DNA of 64,000 nt from VAXT01 sp963827725 (GCA_963827725.1 CAWHBM010000001.1:1116001-1180000), one strand, 5' to 3'. Numbered from the stretch's first letter, positions 34,390 to 42,433 are shown. Notes: generated by a model from the letters alone, not told the origin. A program made the numbers and translations.

Positions 34390-35601
34390 GTGCGCTTCGT
34401 CCTGGCGAACCGCTTGATGAACCTCGCCGGGGGGACCGAGGTGCATCTGGTCACCGTCGGGACCGAGCTGCTTCGGCTTGGGCACGAGGTCGTCATCTAC
34501 TCGCCCGAGCTCGGGCCCTTCGCCGAACACGCGCGACAGCGAGGCATCGAAGTGGTCGATGAGCCTGGCGGGCTTCCGGTCGACTGCGATGTCGTCCTCG
34601 CACAGGACGGTCTTGTCGTCTACGACCTCGCGGAGCGGTATCCACGGGCAAGCATCGTCTTTCGGATCTGCGGCGAATCCTTCGACTTTCAGTTGCCGCC
34701 GCAAGCCGACGGCGTCGTCGACCTCGTCGTCGTCCTCGGCGAGCGTTACGCACGGCTTGCGCGTGCTTGTGCGGTCAAGCCTCCGCTGGCGCGGCTCCGT
34801 ATTCCCGTGGACATCCATCGCCTCGCGCCGGTGGGGACGATCCGGTCACAGCCTCGCCGCGCCGTCATCCTTGGCAACTATCCCGACCGCATCCACGTCG
34901 TCCGCGAGGCGTGCGAGCGGCGAGGGATCGAGGTCAGTCACGTCGGTGCGGGGCAGCAGCGCTACGACATCGCGGCGGCGCTCGAGAGCGCCGACATCGT
35001 CGTCGGGAAGAGCCGCGCGGCGGTCGACGCGATGGCGTGCGGGCGCGCCGTTTACGTCTACGACATGTTCGGCGGCGACGGCTGGGTGACGCCCGAGACG
35101 TACTCCGCGATGGAGGAAGACCACTTCGCCGGCCAGGCGACTGACCGCGTGATCGGAGTTGAGGAGATGGACCGTGACCTCGCCGACTATGACCGGGGCA
35201 TGGGCGCGGTCAATCGTGACCTCGTCATCCAGCATCACGACGCGCGCGATCACGTGATCGAGCTCCTGTCCGCGCTCGTCGACCCGCCGACGGAGCGGCC
35301 GTCGGTGCCGCTGAGTGAGCTCGCCCGGCTGACGGCGCTCCAGTGGTCCTGGGAACGATTTGCCCGCGAGGCCCAGCATGAGCAGGCCTCGTTACACGAA
35401 CGCCTTCTCGTCGCAGAGCACGCTTCCGAGGCATCGGCAGCCACGGCGAAGGCGGAGAAGGAACGCGCCGACATCCTCGAGCGAGCCGCCGACTGGGCGG
35501 TCACCTTGCAGGCGGACCTCGAAGAGATCCATGCGACCCGCGCGTGGCGACTGACGATGCGCTACCGGCGCTGGCGGGACCACCTGCTCCGAGCGCGGTG
35601 A
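34390..35601 (+). CDS. glycosyltransferase with C-terminal coiled coil
   Basis: 403 residues, GTG start. It opens RFVLANRLMNLAGGTEVHLVTV, a GT-B N-terminal domain where GGTE is the usual UDP-sugar acceptor-side loop. The second Rossmann half has AVILGNYPDRIHVVREACE and a donor-site-like region ESADIVVGKSRAAVDAMAC. From about residue 310 the chain is a helical coiled coil rich in Glu, Ala and Arg (EQASLHERLLVAEHASEAS, KAEKERADILERA), ending with a basic RRWRDHLLRAR tail that may touch the membrane. It is probably a GT4-like enzyme for a surface glycan. Confidence 0.75.
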   Translation: MRFVLANRLMNLAGGTEVHLVTVGTELLRLGHEVVIYSPELGPFAEHARQRGIEVVDEPGGLPVDCDVVLAQDGLVVYDLAERYPRASIVFRICGESFDFQLPPQADGVVDLVVVLGERYARLARACAVKPPLARLRIPVDIHRLAPVGTIRSQPRRAVILGNYPDRIHVVREACERRGIEVSHVGAGQQRYDIAAALESADIVVGKSRAAVDAMACGRAVYVYDMFGGDGWVTPETYSAMEEDHFAGQATDRVIGVEEMDRDLADYDRGMGAVNRDLVIQHHDARDHVIELLSALVDPPTERPSVPLSELARLTALQWSWERFAREAQHEQASLHERLLVAEHASEASAATAKAEKERADILERAADWAVTLQADLEEIHATRAWRLTMRYRRWRDHLLRAR

Positions 35602-35666
35602 GCTAGAGCGACATTCGAAGGGCGATCTCGCGTTCCCCGGCGGCGCGTCGAGGCCGGAACCCACGA

Positions 35667-35714
35667 CCTCCTCCCCGATGCGATCGTATCGGGGAACTCC
35701 GCACGGGTGGGTGC
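35667..35714. repeat. hairpin element, related to 43473-43519
   Basis: CCCCGAT (35673-35679) and ATCGGGG (35688-35694) form a perfect stem around GCGATCGT. The flanks CCTCCTCCCC on the left and GCACGGGTGGGTG on the right recur, with small changes, at 43473-43519. It lies between the 3' ends of the glycosyltransferase and the 109-aa gene, so it could stop transcription from both sides. Confidence 0.55.
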
Positions 35715-35733
35715 CAGCTCTGTGCCGAAAGAA

Positions 35734-36063
35734 CTACTCGAAGGCGAGTCCGCGGCGCGATAGCTCTTCGAGTGCGAACCGGCCCTCGATTGTCGCCTCG
35801 ACGTCGAACTCCTCGCCGACGTCCGGCTCCTTGCCGATCAGCTCGCGCACCCGGCTCGGCAGCTTCTGGTCAGCCGCTTCGCGCGACTCCCAGAGGTAGA
35901 CCGCGCCCCAGCGCTCGGTCACCTCGTCCGAGATCCACGCCTTGAAGCGAAGGCCGGGCACGTCCTCGAACGCGTCTACCGACTCGTCGCGCAGGTAGCG
36001 CCGTAGCTCGGCGATCGTGGTCTTCGAGTCGGCGAGATTCCAGAGGACGAGGCGCACCAGCAC
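35734..36063 (-). CDS. small protein, possible dimeric alpha/beta-barrel fold
   Basis: 109 residues from GTG 36063. VRLVLWNLADSKTTIAELRRYL, then GLRFKAWISDEVTERWGAVYLWESREAA and a final helix. The F-K-A-W-I and W-G-A-V-Y-L-W strands recall the ABM/YdhR-like monooxygenase fold. No cofactor motif. A GATACT box 7 nt upstream (36071-36076) supports the GTG start. Confidence 0.6.
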   Translation of the reverse strand: MLVRLVLWNLADSKTTIAELRRYLRDESVDAFEDVPGLRFKAWISDEVTERWGAVYLWESREAADQKLPSRVRELIGKEPDVGEEFDVEATIEGRFALEELSRRGLAFE

Positions 36064-36183
36064 GGTGGGGAGTATCCCCCGCCTTGCGTTGGAGCCAAGA
36101 CGGTTACTGAACAGTTACGTCGCTGAGAGAGCCGTGTAACAGCGGCAGTCCAAGCTCTGGGGACACGCGACGATGGAGGCACG

Positions 36184-36744
36184 ATGTTTCGCTCCGCTCT
36201 CCCGACGATCTTCCTGCTCTGTGTGGCGTTCGCCCTCGCTTCGTGCATGCGCGAGACGCGCGTGCAGCAGGTGCGCCAGCCCAGCAGCTCGCCGCCCGAG
36301 CTGAGCGGAGACGGCCGCTACTTCGGCTACGTCAAGGGTGGGACGCCCGAGCCGCCTGCCATCGGCTTCGACATCGCCCAGACGTATTCCGGCGACGCGG
36401 CCAACAAGGCGGCCGCCGAGGACGGGTTCGTCAAGCCAGGTGAGCCCGTCTCGAACGACCACTACGAACGCAATCCCGAAAGGCGGATTGAGTCGCTGAA
36501 GCTCGATTCGAGCGCGCAGGTCACCGCAGCCTGGCCCGCGAGCTTCCTCATGCGTTTCGTGACCCCGAAGCAACAGGCCAAGTGCGAGGCTGAGACAAGT
36601 GCGGCCCCGTGCTTGCATGTGCCGATAGGTTTGCCGGTCTTCTTCGGGGCCGTGGGAGAGCTAGATCCGCGCCAAGGGATACCCGCGTGGGTGACGATCC
36701 GGGACGGTGTCGTCGTCAGGATCGACGAGCAGTACTTTCCGTAG
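36184..36744 (+). CDS. lipoprotein, 186 aa
   Basis: ATG 36184 with GGAGG upstream. A hydrophobic leader ends in the lipobox LASC (Cys at about 21). The mature part contains GDGRYFGYVKGGTPEPPAI and a C-terminal domain with two Cys (KCEAETSAAPC) and VTIRDGVVVRIDEQY. No enzyme motif is visible. It is probably exported and membrane-anchored. It converges on the cupin gene with 3 bp between stops. Confidence 0.7.
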   Translation: MFRSALPTIFLLCVAFALASCMRETRVQQVRQPSSSPPELSGDGRYFGYVKGGTPEPPAIGFDIAQTYSGDAANKAAAEDGFVKPGEPVSNDHYERNPERRIESLKLDSSAQVTAAWPASFLMRFVTPKQQAKCEAETSAAPCLHVPIGLPVFFGAVGELDPRQGIPAWVTIRDGVVVRIDEQYFP

Positions 36745-36747
36745 CCA

Positions 36748-37095
36748 CTATCCCCAGGAAGGCGGCTCGTACCCACCGTCTTTCGGCGCGCCGATCGCGA
36801 CCCAGGCGAGACCTTCCTCGCCCGCGATCGGCTGGCGCGTTACCTCCGGGTCAACTCGCACGGCGATGCCTTCCCGCACTTCGATCTCGTCGCCGCCGAC
36901 GCGGAGCACGCCCGAGCCCTTGACGTAGACGTAGACCTCCTCCTGGTTCGAGCGGGTCTCGTTGTGCTCGAGGCCCTCTGCCAGGGGCGGAAGGTCGAAG
37001 TAGTTGACCCCAAACGCGGTCACGCCGAGCGCCTTCCGGACCTTCTTGACGACTCCGTCGAGCTCGGAGAAGTTGGCGACGTCGTAGCGCGCCAT
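36748..37095 (-). CDS. single-domain cupin
   Basis: 115 residues. One cupin barrel: GLEHNETRSNQEEVYVYVKGSG gives the first metal motif region (H, then E-E-V-Y), followed by LRVGGDEIEVREGIAVRVDPEVTR. The first motif's second His is replaced, so metal binding is uncertain. It begins at the base after the carboxyltransferase stop, so it is in one operon with it. Confidence 0.8.
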   Translation of the reverse strand: MARYDVANFSELDGVVKKVRKALGVTAFGVNYFDLPPLAEGLEHNETRSNQEEVYVYVKGSGVLRVGGDEIEVREGIAVRVDPEVTRQPIAGEEGLAWVAIGAPKDGGYEPPSWG

Positions 37096-38655
37096 CTACA
37101 TCCGGAAGATGCCGAACTTCGTCTCCGGGATCGGCGCGTTCAAAGCGGCCGAGATCCCGAGCGCAAGCACGCGGCGCGTGTCGGCGGGGTCGATGATCCC
37201 GTCGTCCCAGAGGCGTGCCGTCGAGTAGTACGGATTGCCTTCGTGCTCGTACTTGGCGCGGATCTCGTCCGGGTCGGCGTCGCCGACCATCGTCAGGACA
37301 GTCGCCGCCTGCTCGCCACCCATCACGGAGATGCGCGCGTTCGGCCACATCCAGAGCTGCCTGGGCGAGTACGCCCGGCCGGCCATCCCGTAGTTGCCGG
37401 CGCCGAAGGAACCGCCGATCACCACCGTGAACTTCGGCACCTCTGCGCAGGCGACCGCCATCACGAGCTTTGCTCCGTCGCGAGCGATGCCACCGGCTTC
37501 GTACTCGGTGCCGACCATGAAGCCGGTGATGTTCTGGAGGAAGACGAGCGGCACCTTCCGCTCGCACGCAAGCTCGATGAAGTGCGCGCCCTTCTGGGCG
37601 GACTCGGCGAACAGGACGCCATTGTTGGCGAGGATCGCGACCGGATAGCCCTCGATTCGCCCGAAGCCGCAGACGAGCGTCTCTCCGTAGAGCTCCTTGA
37701 ACTCGTGGAAGCGGCTGCCGTCGACGATGCGGGCGATCACCTCGCGAGCATCGAACGACTGCCGGTAGTCCTCCGGGATGAGCCCGTAGAGGTCGGCTGG
37801 GTCGACCGTGGGCTCCTCCGGCTCGGAGGTGTCCCAGGGCGCCTCCTTGCGGCGGTGGAGGTTGCGGACGACCGAGCGGACGAGCGCCAGCGCGTGCTCG
37901 TCGCTCGTCGCATAGTGGTCGGCGACTCCGGACCTGCGTGCATGGACGTCGGCCCCGCCCAGCTCTTCTGCGGTCACGTCCTGCCCGGTGGCCGCCTTGA
38001 CCAGCGGGGGGCCGCCGATGAAGATCGTGCCCGTCCCCTTGACGATGATCGTCTCGTCGCTCATCGCAGGGACGTATGCGCCGCCCGCGGTGCACGAGCC
38101 CATCACCGCGGCGATCTGTGGGATCCCCTTCGCAGACATCCGGGCTTGGTTGAAGAAGATGCGGCCGAAGTGGTCGCGATCTGGGAAGACCTCGTCCTGG
38201 AGCGGCAGGAACGCGCCGCCTGAGTCGACGAGGTAGATGCACGGCAGATTGTTCTGCTCGGCCACTTCCTGCGCTCGCAGATGCTTCTTGACCGTCAGAG
38301 GAAAGTAGGTCCCGCCCTTGACGGTCGCGTCGTTGGCCACGATCACGCACTCCTGCCCTTCGATGACTCCGATGCCGGTCACGATGCCGGCCGAGGGCGC
38401 CTGGCCGTCGTACATCTCCCAGGCCGCGAGGGCGCCGAGCTCGAGGAAAGCGCTGCCGGGATCGAGCAGGCGGTCGACCCGTTCGCGCGCCGTCAGCTTG
38501 CCGCGCGAGCGGTGGCGCTCGATCGATTTCTCTCCGCCGCCTTTGGCCACCTGCGCGCTTCGCTCACGCAGCTCCGTCACGAGCGAGGACATCTGCTCGC
38601 TGCGGGCGGCGAAAACGTCCGATTCGCGCTCGACATGTGAGCTCAGCACGCTCAT
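37096..38655 (-). CDS. liuB: 3-methylcrotonyl-CoA carboxylase beta subunit type carboxyltransferase
   Basis: 519 residues from ATG 38655, supported by TACCCT 7 nt upstream; an in-frame ATG at 38715 would overlap that box. It has the MCC beta features: GGTYFPLTVKKHLRAQEVA, LPCIYLVDSGGAFLP, VFPDRDHFGRIFFNQA, MGSCTAGGAYVPAMSDE and the terminal APIPETKFGIFRM. It transfers CO2 from biotin to 3-methylcrotonyl-CoA in leucine breakdown. Its alpha subunit is probably the gene at 29143-30765, 6.3 kb away on the same strand. Confidence 0.9.
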   Translation of the reverse strand: MSVLSSHVERESDVFAARSEQMSSLVTELRERSAQVAKGGGEKSIERHRSRGKLTARERVDRLLDPGSAFLELGALAAWEMYDGQAPSAGIVTGIGVIEGQECVIVANDATVKGGTYFPLTVKKHLRAQEVAEQNNLPCIYLVDSGGAFLPLQDEVFPDRDHFGRIFFNQARMSAKGIPQIAAVMGSCTAGGAYVPAMSDETIIVKGTGTIFIGGPPLVKAATGQDVTAEELGGADVHARRSGVADHYATSDEHALALVRSVVRNLHRRKEAPWDTSEPEEPTVDPADLYGLIPEDYRQSFDAREVIARIVDGSRFHEFKELYGETLVCGFGRIEGYPVAILANNGVLFAESAQKGAHFIELACERKVPLVFLQNITGFMVGTEYEAGGIARDGAKLVMAVACAEVPKFTVVIGGSFGAGNYGMAGRAYSPRQLWMWPNARISVMGGEQAATVLTMVGDADPDEIRAKYEHEGNPYYSTARLWDDGIIDPADTRRVLALGISAALNAPIPETKFGIFRM

Positions 38656-38662
38656 CGAGGTG

Positions 38663-38668
38663 AGGGTA
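38663..38668 (-). promoter_or_regulatory. -10 box TACCCT of the carboxyltransferase-cupin operon
   Basis: 7 nt from ATG 38655; it decides between two possible starts. Confidence 0.45.
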
Positions 38669-38753
38669 GCGGCTGAGGAGGTCGGTCTTCCCTGCAATTC
38701 GAGGGAACTCGACAAACGGTCCCGGATGACCCAGAGTGAGACCGAGGGGGATT

Positions 38754-39008
38754 ATGCGGATTGAGGTACACCCAGATGCCCGAGAGGAGCTACTCGAGTT
38801 CCTCCGGCGAGCAGATTGCGAGGCCCGCGCGGACGGCGACGGAGCTGTCGTCGTCGAGGTCCCGGACGCGATCGCGGAGGACCAGGCGCGCCTCGAGGTC
38901 GACCTCTATCTGAAAGCCTGGCAGGCCAGTCACCCGGCAGACTTCGAAGCTCATCTGCTCGAGATTCCCCGGTCGGGGGTCGAGGGCGAGGCCGAAACCG
39001 CCGATTGA
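38754..39008 (+). CDS. small acidic protein, 84 aa
   Basis: ATG 38754 is preceded by GAGGGGG. Sequence MRIEVHPDAREELLEFLR, a helix-strand unit, then VVVEVPDAIAEDQARLEVDLYL. Predicted ferredoxin-like alpha/beta, cytoplasmic. No family recognised. The secreted 145-aa gene follows 9 bp later. Confidence 0.5.
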   Translation: MRIEVHPDAREELLEFLRRADCEARADGDGAVVVEVPDAIAEDQARLEVDLYLKAWQASHPADFEAHLLEIPRSGVEGEAETAD

Positions 39009-39017
39009 GCTTGTGAC

Positions 39018-39455
39018 ATGCGCCGCTTCCTCGCCATTTCTGCGGCGGGGATCACGCTCCTCGCCGCCCAATCAGCCGCCGCAACGATCCGGCCGCAGCA
39101 TGGAATGTCACGCGTCGTGCTCGGGATGACGAAGGCGCAGGTACGGGCGCGGCTGGGAGCGCCGATCGGGAGTGGGGGCGGCCGTTTCTACTACGCGCGG
39201 GTCTGGGTTGGATTCCGGCTCGGCAGGGTCGCGGAGGTGACGACCACGCGGTCGGTCGAGCGCACCGCCTCGGGAGTGGGTGTCGATTCTTCCGAAGCAG
39301 ATGTCCGCCGGGCCTACCCGTCAGTCGTCTGCGCGCCGTCCGGCGGCTTTCGCCGCTGTCGCCTCGGAAGCGGCAAGCCCGGCACGCGGGCAACCGACTT
39401 TCTGCTGGGGCGCGGCCGTGTTCTCCAGGTGTCGGTCCAGCTACTGCCGAAATAG
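39018..39455 (+). CDS. secreted protein, possible BamE/SmpA-like fold
   Basis: 145 residues with a signal peptide (FLAISAAGITLLAAQSAAA). The mature protein has VVLGMTKAQVRARLGAPI, the helix-turn that begins SmpA/OmlA-like domains, then YYARVWVGFRLGRVAEVTTT and a repeat of the idea in VDSSEADVRRAYP with two Cys. This suggests two small lipocalin-like repeats. Function unknown. Confidence 0.6.
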   Translation: MRRFLAISAAGITLLAAQSAAATIRPQHGMSRVVLGMTKAQVRARLGAPIGSGGGRFYYARVWVGFRLGRVAEVTTTRSVERTASGVGVDSSEADVRRAYPSVVCAPSGGFRRCRLGSGKPGTRATDFLLGRGRVLQVSVQLLPK

Positions 39456-39493
39456 CCGCGAGTGGAGTACCCTGAAGGGGGGAAATCCACGTT

Positions 39494-40498
39494 TTGCAAC
39501 GTCGCACAGTCGTTCATCTCGCCCTGGCCTTCATCGCGACCTTCGTCGTCGTGGCGATGCCTGCCGCTGCGCGCGGATCCGATCCCGAGCCATTCTTCAT
39601 CGGTCAGGTCGGGCAGGACGAGTGGGGCACCTACATCTGGTTCAAGTACCCGGAGGGCCGCGAGGCGCGTCACATCACGGAGGGCACCTACCCGGTTCGG
39701 ATCAACGATCTCTCGACCACGCACAACTTCCGTATGCGCGACCTGAGTTGCCCCCTGGGCGCTCTGGACATTCAGACCACAGCTCAGTTCGAAGGCACCG
39801 TCGACTGGACGGTCACGTTCGAGGCCAACGAGCAGATCAATTGCGACTACGAGTACTACTCCGAAGCCGATCCGCTCAATCTCCGCGACACCCTGACCGC
39901 GCATCCAGGAGTGCCGCAGCAGCCGCCCCCGCCTCCGCCACCACCCCCGCCCGGAGGCGGCCCACCTCCGCCTCCACCGCCGCCGGCACCGCCGCAGGTC
40001 CCCGACCTGATCTTCACGGTTGGCCCGGACCAGCGAATCGGCACGTTCTACGCGGACGGCCGCCGCATGACGCGGATCCCGCCGGGCACCTACACGATCC
40101 AGGTGCACGACCTCTCGACGTCGCACGACTTCCACCTGACCGGCGCGGGCGTGGACAAGAAGACCTCGGTCTCGGAGATCGAGCACCCGATCTGGACCGT
40201 GACCTTCCGAGCCGGCACCTACAAGTTCAACTGCGACGTCCACGCTGCGATGAAGGGGACCTTCACGGTCGCTGTAGGCGCCCCGCCGCCGACGCGCTGC
40301 CGGGTACCTCGCGTCATCGGCAAGAACCTGGGGCCGGCCCGGACAGCGATTCGTAGAGCGCGTTGCGCGGTGGGTCGCGTCCGCTATGTGCGCGCTTCTC
40401 GACCCCGCGGCAAGGTCGTGAGCCAGACGCCGCGAGCCGGACGCAGGCTTGCACGGGGAACCCGCGTCAACCTCGTGCTCAGTCGCGGCCCGACCTGA
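39494..40498 (+). CDS. secreted double-cupredoxin protein with C-terminal PASTA domain
   Basis: 334 residues from TTG 39494 with a GGGGGGA ribosome site. Signal peptide to about residue 28. The first cupredoxin-like domain (about 30-130) has THNFRMRDLSC and INCDYEYY and lacks the full copper set. A Pro/Gly linker of about 35 residues separates it from the second (about 165-260), where SHDFHL and FNCDVHAAMKG supply the His, Cys, His and Met of a type 1 copper site. The last 65 residues are one PASTA repeat (VPRVIGKNLGPARTAI, GKVVSQTPRAGRRL). PASTA binds muropeptide stems, so this may be a copper protein fixed to the cell wall. Confidence 0.8.
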   Translation: MQRRTVVHLALAFIATFVVVAMPAAARGSDPEPFFIGQVGQDEWGTYIWFKYPEGREARHITEGTYPVRINDLSTTHNFRMRDLSCPLGALDIQTTAQFEGTVDWTVTFEANEQINCDYEYYSEADPLNLRDTLTAHPGVPQQPPPPPPPPPPGGGPPPPPPPPAPPQVPDLIFTVGPDQRIGTFYADGRRMTRIPPGTYTIQVHDLSTSHDFHLTGAGVDKKTSVSEIEHPIWTVTFRAGTYKFNCDVHAAMKGTFTVAVGAPPPTRCRVPRVIGKNLGPARTAIRRARCAVGRVRYVRASRPRGKVVSQTPRAGRRLARGTRVNLVLSRGPT

Positions 40499-40571
40499 AC
40501 GCGCTCGAGCCCGCAACCCCGGCTGTGACCTTCACCAACTCTTAAGGCGCGGCGTGCTTGAGTACGTGCAG

Positions 40572-41138
40572 ATGACAGCCGCGAGCGGTTTCCGTCAATT
40601 CGTAGTCGTCCTCGCGTTAGCCCTCGCCGTCGCAGGTTGCGGCAGCGACGACGAAACCGCGCAGCCGCAGGAAGGCACCACGCGCGCGGCGACCACCGAG
40701 ACCAAGCCGGACCCGATGAAGAAGGACGCGGCCTCATCGCGCCGTCCGGCGGGAGAAGCCGGGCTGCGTGTGCCCGCCGAACAGGCCCAGATCGTCGTGA
40801 AGGACTCGGAGTTCGGCCGGGTCCTCTTCGACGCGAACGGCCAGGTGGTGTACGTCTTCGAGAACGACGGCCGCAACCGGTCGGCCTGTACGAGCGCCGA
40901 GTGTGTGAAGGCTTGGCCGCCCGTACTGACGAGGGAGCCGCCGTCGGCCGGCGCCGGCGCCGAAGAGGGCTTTCTCGGCACGTTCCGCCGAGGCGACGGG
41001 AGGTTGCAGGTCACGTACAACGGCCGCCCCCTCTACTTCTACGAACATGAGTCCCCGGGCGAGATCAAGTGCCACAACATCGATCTGCACGGAGGGCTCT
41101 GGTGGGTCGTCACTCCCCGCGGAGAACCAGCCTCGTGA
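40572..41138 (+). CDS. lipoprotein with PF03640-type secreted repeats
   Basis: 188 residues from ATG 40572; lipobox VAGC at about residue 23. After a Thr/Glu/Ala-rich tether the domain has VVKDSEFGRVLFDANGQVVYVFEND, then SACTSAECVKAWPPV and LQVTYNGRPLYFYEHES. These two strand-turn repeats with the C-x4-C-x3-W-P-P motif are the secreted repeat seen in Lipoprotein_15 proteins. The function is unproven, though redox or electron-transfer roles have been suggested. It follows the cupredoxin gene in the same direction by 73 bp. Confidence 0.8.
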   Translation: MTAASGFRQFVVVLALALAVAGCGSDDETAQPQEGTTRAATTETKPDPMKKDAASSRRPAGEAGLRVPAEQAQIVVKDSEFGRVLFDANGQVVYVFENDGRNRSACTSAECVKAWPPVLTREPPSAGAGAEEGFLGTFRRGDGRLQVTYNGRPLYFYEHESPGEIKCHNIDLHGGLWWVVTPRGEPAS

Positions 41139-41246
41139 GGAGTGCGCGGCCGGAGTCACCGCGAGATGGGCAGCACGAGGTGTAAAAGGGTCGCCTGTGA
41201 GCCACAAGGCTGTGCGAAACCGCTGCTAATCGGCACGTTTCCCAGC

Positions 41247-41274
41247 AGAGGCGGCAGGAGCTCGAACCCGCAAC
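41247..41274 (-). repeat. partial copy of the tRNA-Trp 3' end
   Basis: 28 bases that match the last 27 bases of the tRNA-Trp gene (42321-42347), in the same orientation, with two mismatches and one extra base in the T-loop. It looks like one end of an attachment-site duplication. Confidence 0.55.
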
Positions 41275-41330
41275 GCTTCCGTGAGGGGTGAAGGAGGTGG
41301 CCGTCGCTCCCGCGAAGTACGGGCCTGGCA

Positions 41331-41987
41331 ATGGCGAGATCGAGCTCCTCCGAAGCTCCGGCGGTCGCCGCAACGCGCGCGAGGCGCTGGGCGGCGATCG
41401 CGATCGGGCTGGCCGCGGCCGCAGCCCTTGCGATGCAGGCGGCCGCGACCGTGCTCGACCGCCCGCTCGAAGTGCTGGCACTCGAGCCGCAGACTGCCCT
41501 CGACGGCGATTGGTACACCGGCGCGATGTCCAACGTGGGCAACGTCGCGTGGATTGCCGGTGCCGCCGCCTGCCTGCTGGCCTGGCTGGTCGAGCGCTCG
41601 CTCGCTCGCCCGGCGACCCCGATGCTGCATGCGGGCCTGCTCCTGACGGTCATCGGCGCGGACGACCTGTTCCTGCTCCACGAGGGCCTGTACCGAAAAG
41701 TAGTCGGAGAACGCTGGGTGTTCGCGCTCTACCTTGTCCTGTTCGCGGCGTATGCCGTCGCGCACCGCGACGTCCTGCGCCGTTACAACGGTCTCGCGGT
41801 GCTGGCGCTGGGAATCGCCTTCCTGATGGTGTCCGCGCTCTTCGACGAGTACTCCCATGACCAGTACCTGCTCGAGGACGGCGCGAAGCTGATGGCCATC
41901 GGCACGATCGTGTCGCTCTTCGTCGTGATCGCCTATACGCGGCTGCGCACCATCCATCTACGCGAGGAGGCGGAAACAGTCTCGTAG
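41331..41987 (+). CDS. polytopic membrane protein, 218 aa
   Basis: About six hydrophobic helices: AAIAIGLAAAAALAMQAA, WIAGAAACLLAWLVE, a pair around MLHAGLLLTVIGADDLFLLHEG, VFALYLVLFAAYAVA, LAVLALGIAFLMVSALF and AIGTIVSLFVVIAY. Conserved-looking acidic and His residues lie in the membrane (GADDLFLLHEG, FDEYSHDQ), which could bind metal. Not recognised. It lies between the partial tRNA copy and tRNA-Trp. Confidence 0.6.
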   Translation: MARSSSSEAPAVAATRARRWAAIAIGLAAAAALAMQAAATVLDRPLEVLALEPQTALDGDWYTGAMSNVGNVAWIAGAAACLLAWLVERSLARPATPMLHAGLLLTVIGADDLFLLHEGLYRKVVGERWVFALYLVLFAAYAVAHRDVLRRYNGLAVLALGIAFLMVSALFDEYSHDQYLLEDGAKLMAIGTIVSLFVVIAYTRLRTIHLREEAETVS

Positions 41988-42045
41988 AGACTCGCCCGCC
42001 ATGGCTTCAGCCCGAGCCGAGGAGGTCTTGGCTCGTGAAAGTGTG

Positions 42046-42320
42046 TCAGGCCTCGCGTTGTGAACGCGAGGCGTGACTGATTCGGACTAGTTGAGCTTGC
42101 TGAGCGGTGCCGCCGAGCCCGTTGGCGGAGTTGTACGTCACCGCGCCGTTGACGACCTGGAACGTTCCCATCGCCCAGTCACCGCCGAGCGAGATGGGGT
42201 TTGGGTTGTAGACGCAGTAGCCGACGGTGTAGGTGCCCGCAGGCAGGCTGACCGCCGCTGCCGTGGTGTTCGACTGGACCACGTTGGTCGCGTTGGCGTC
42301 TATGGGGGGTTTCGTTCTAC
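42046..42320 (-). pseudogene. 5'-truncated surface-protein fragment
   Basis: The open frame runs from the 3' end of tRNA-Trp (no stop back to it) to 42046. It reads DANATNVVQSNTTAAAVSL, AGTYTVGYCVYNPNPI, GDWAMGTFQVVNGAVTY and NSANGLGGTAQQAQL. This is the typical C-terminal strand pattern of large extracellular beta-proteins of actinobacteria. No start or upstream part exists, so it is a remnant joined to the tRNA end. Confidence 0.5.
42051..42071. terminator. 9-bp perfect hairpin
   Basis: CCTCGCGTT-GTG-AACGCGAGG. It lies between the converging 218-aa gene and the truncated fragment and has no T-run. Confidence 0.5.
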
Positions 42321-42392
42321 AGGGGCGGCAGGACTCGAACCTGCAACCCCCGGTTTTGGAGACCGGTGCTCTGCCAATTGAGCTACGCCCCT
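42320..42392 (-). tRNA. tRNA-Trp (CCA)
   Basis: A full cloverleaf on the minus strand: acceptor AGGGGCG/CGCCCCT, D-arm GCTC-AATTGGCA-GAGC, anticodon arm CCGGT-CTCCAAA-ACCGG with anticodon CCA, and T-arm GCAGG-TTCGAGT-CCTGC. The discriminator is G, as usual for Trp. CCA is not encoded. A TACAAT -10 is at 42408-42413. Confidence 0.95.
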
Positions 42393-42407
42393 AGGTTCGG
42401 CTCACCG

Positions 42408-42413
42408 ATTGTA
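42408..42413 (-). promoter_or_regulatory. -10 box TACAAT of tRNA-Trp
   Basis: Near-consensus -10, 15 bp before the tRNA 5' end on the minus strand. No good -35 is seen. Confidence 0.45.
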
Positions 42414-42433
42414 CTGGCGGCCTTCACGGGCAG

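Noticed and set aside
36851..38350. A 499-codon open frame inside the carboxyltransferase gene
   Set aside because: It is Arg/Gly/Asp-rich out-of-frame sequence from a high-GC gene and has no domain; the MCC beta frame is unambiguous.
39921..39995. The CCN/GGN-rich run as a microsatellite repeat
   Set aside because: It encodes the Pro/Gly linker between two domains of the cupredoxin protein and is in frame, so it is coding low complexity.
41247..41320. A complete second tRNA gene
   Set aside because: Only the T-arm and 3' acceptor strand are present; no D-arm or anticodon arm can be formed.
41140..41330. A possible cobalamin or other riboswitch before the 218-aa membrane gene
   Set aside because: No box such as GCCACTG nor a matching stem order; the only recognisable piece is the partial tRNA-Trp copy.
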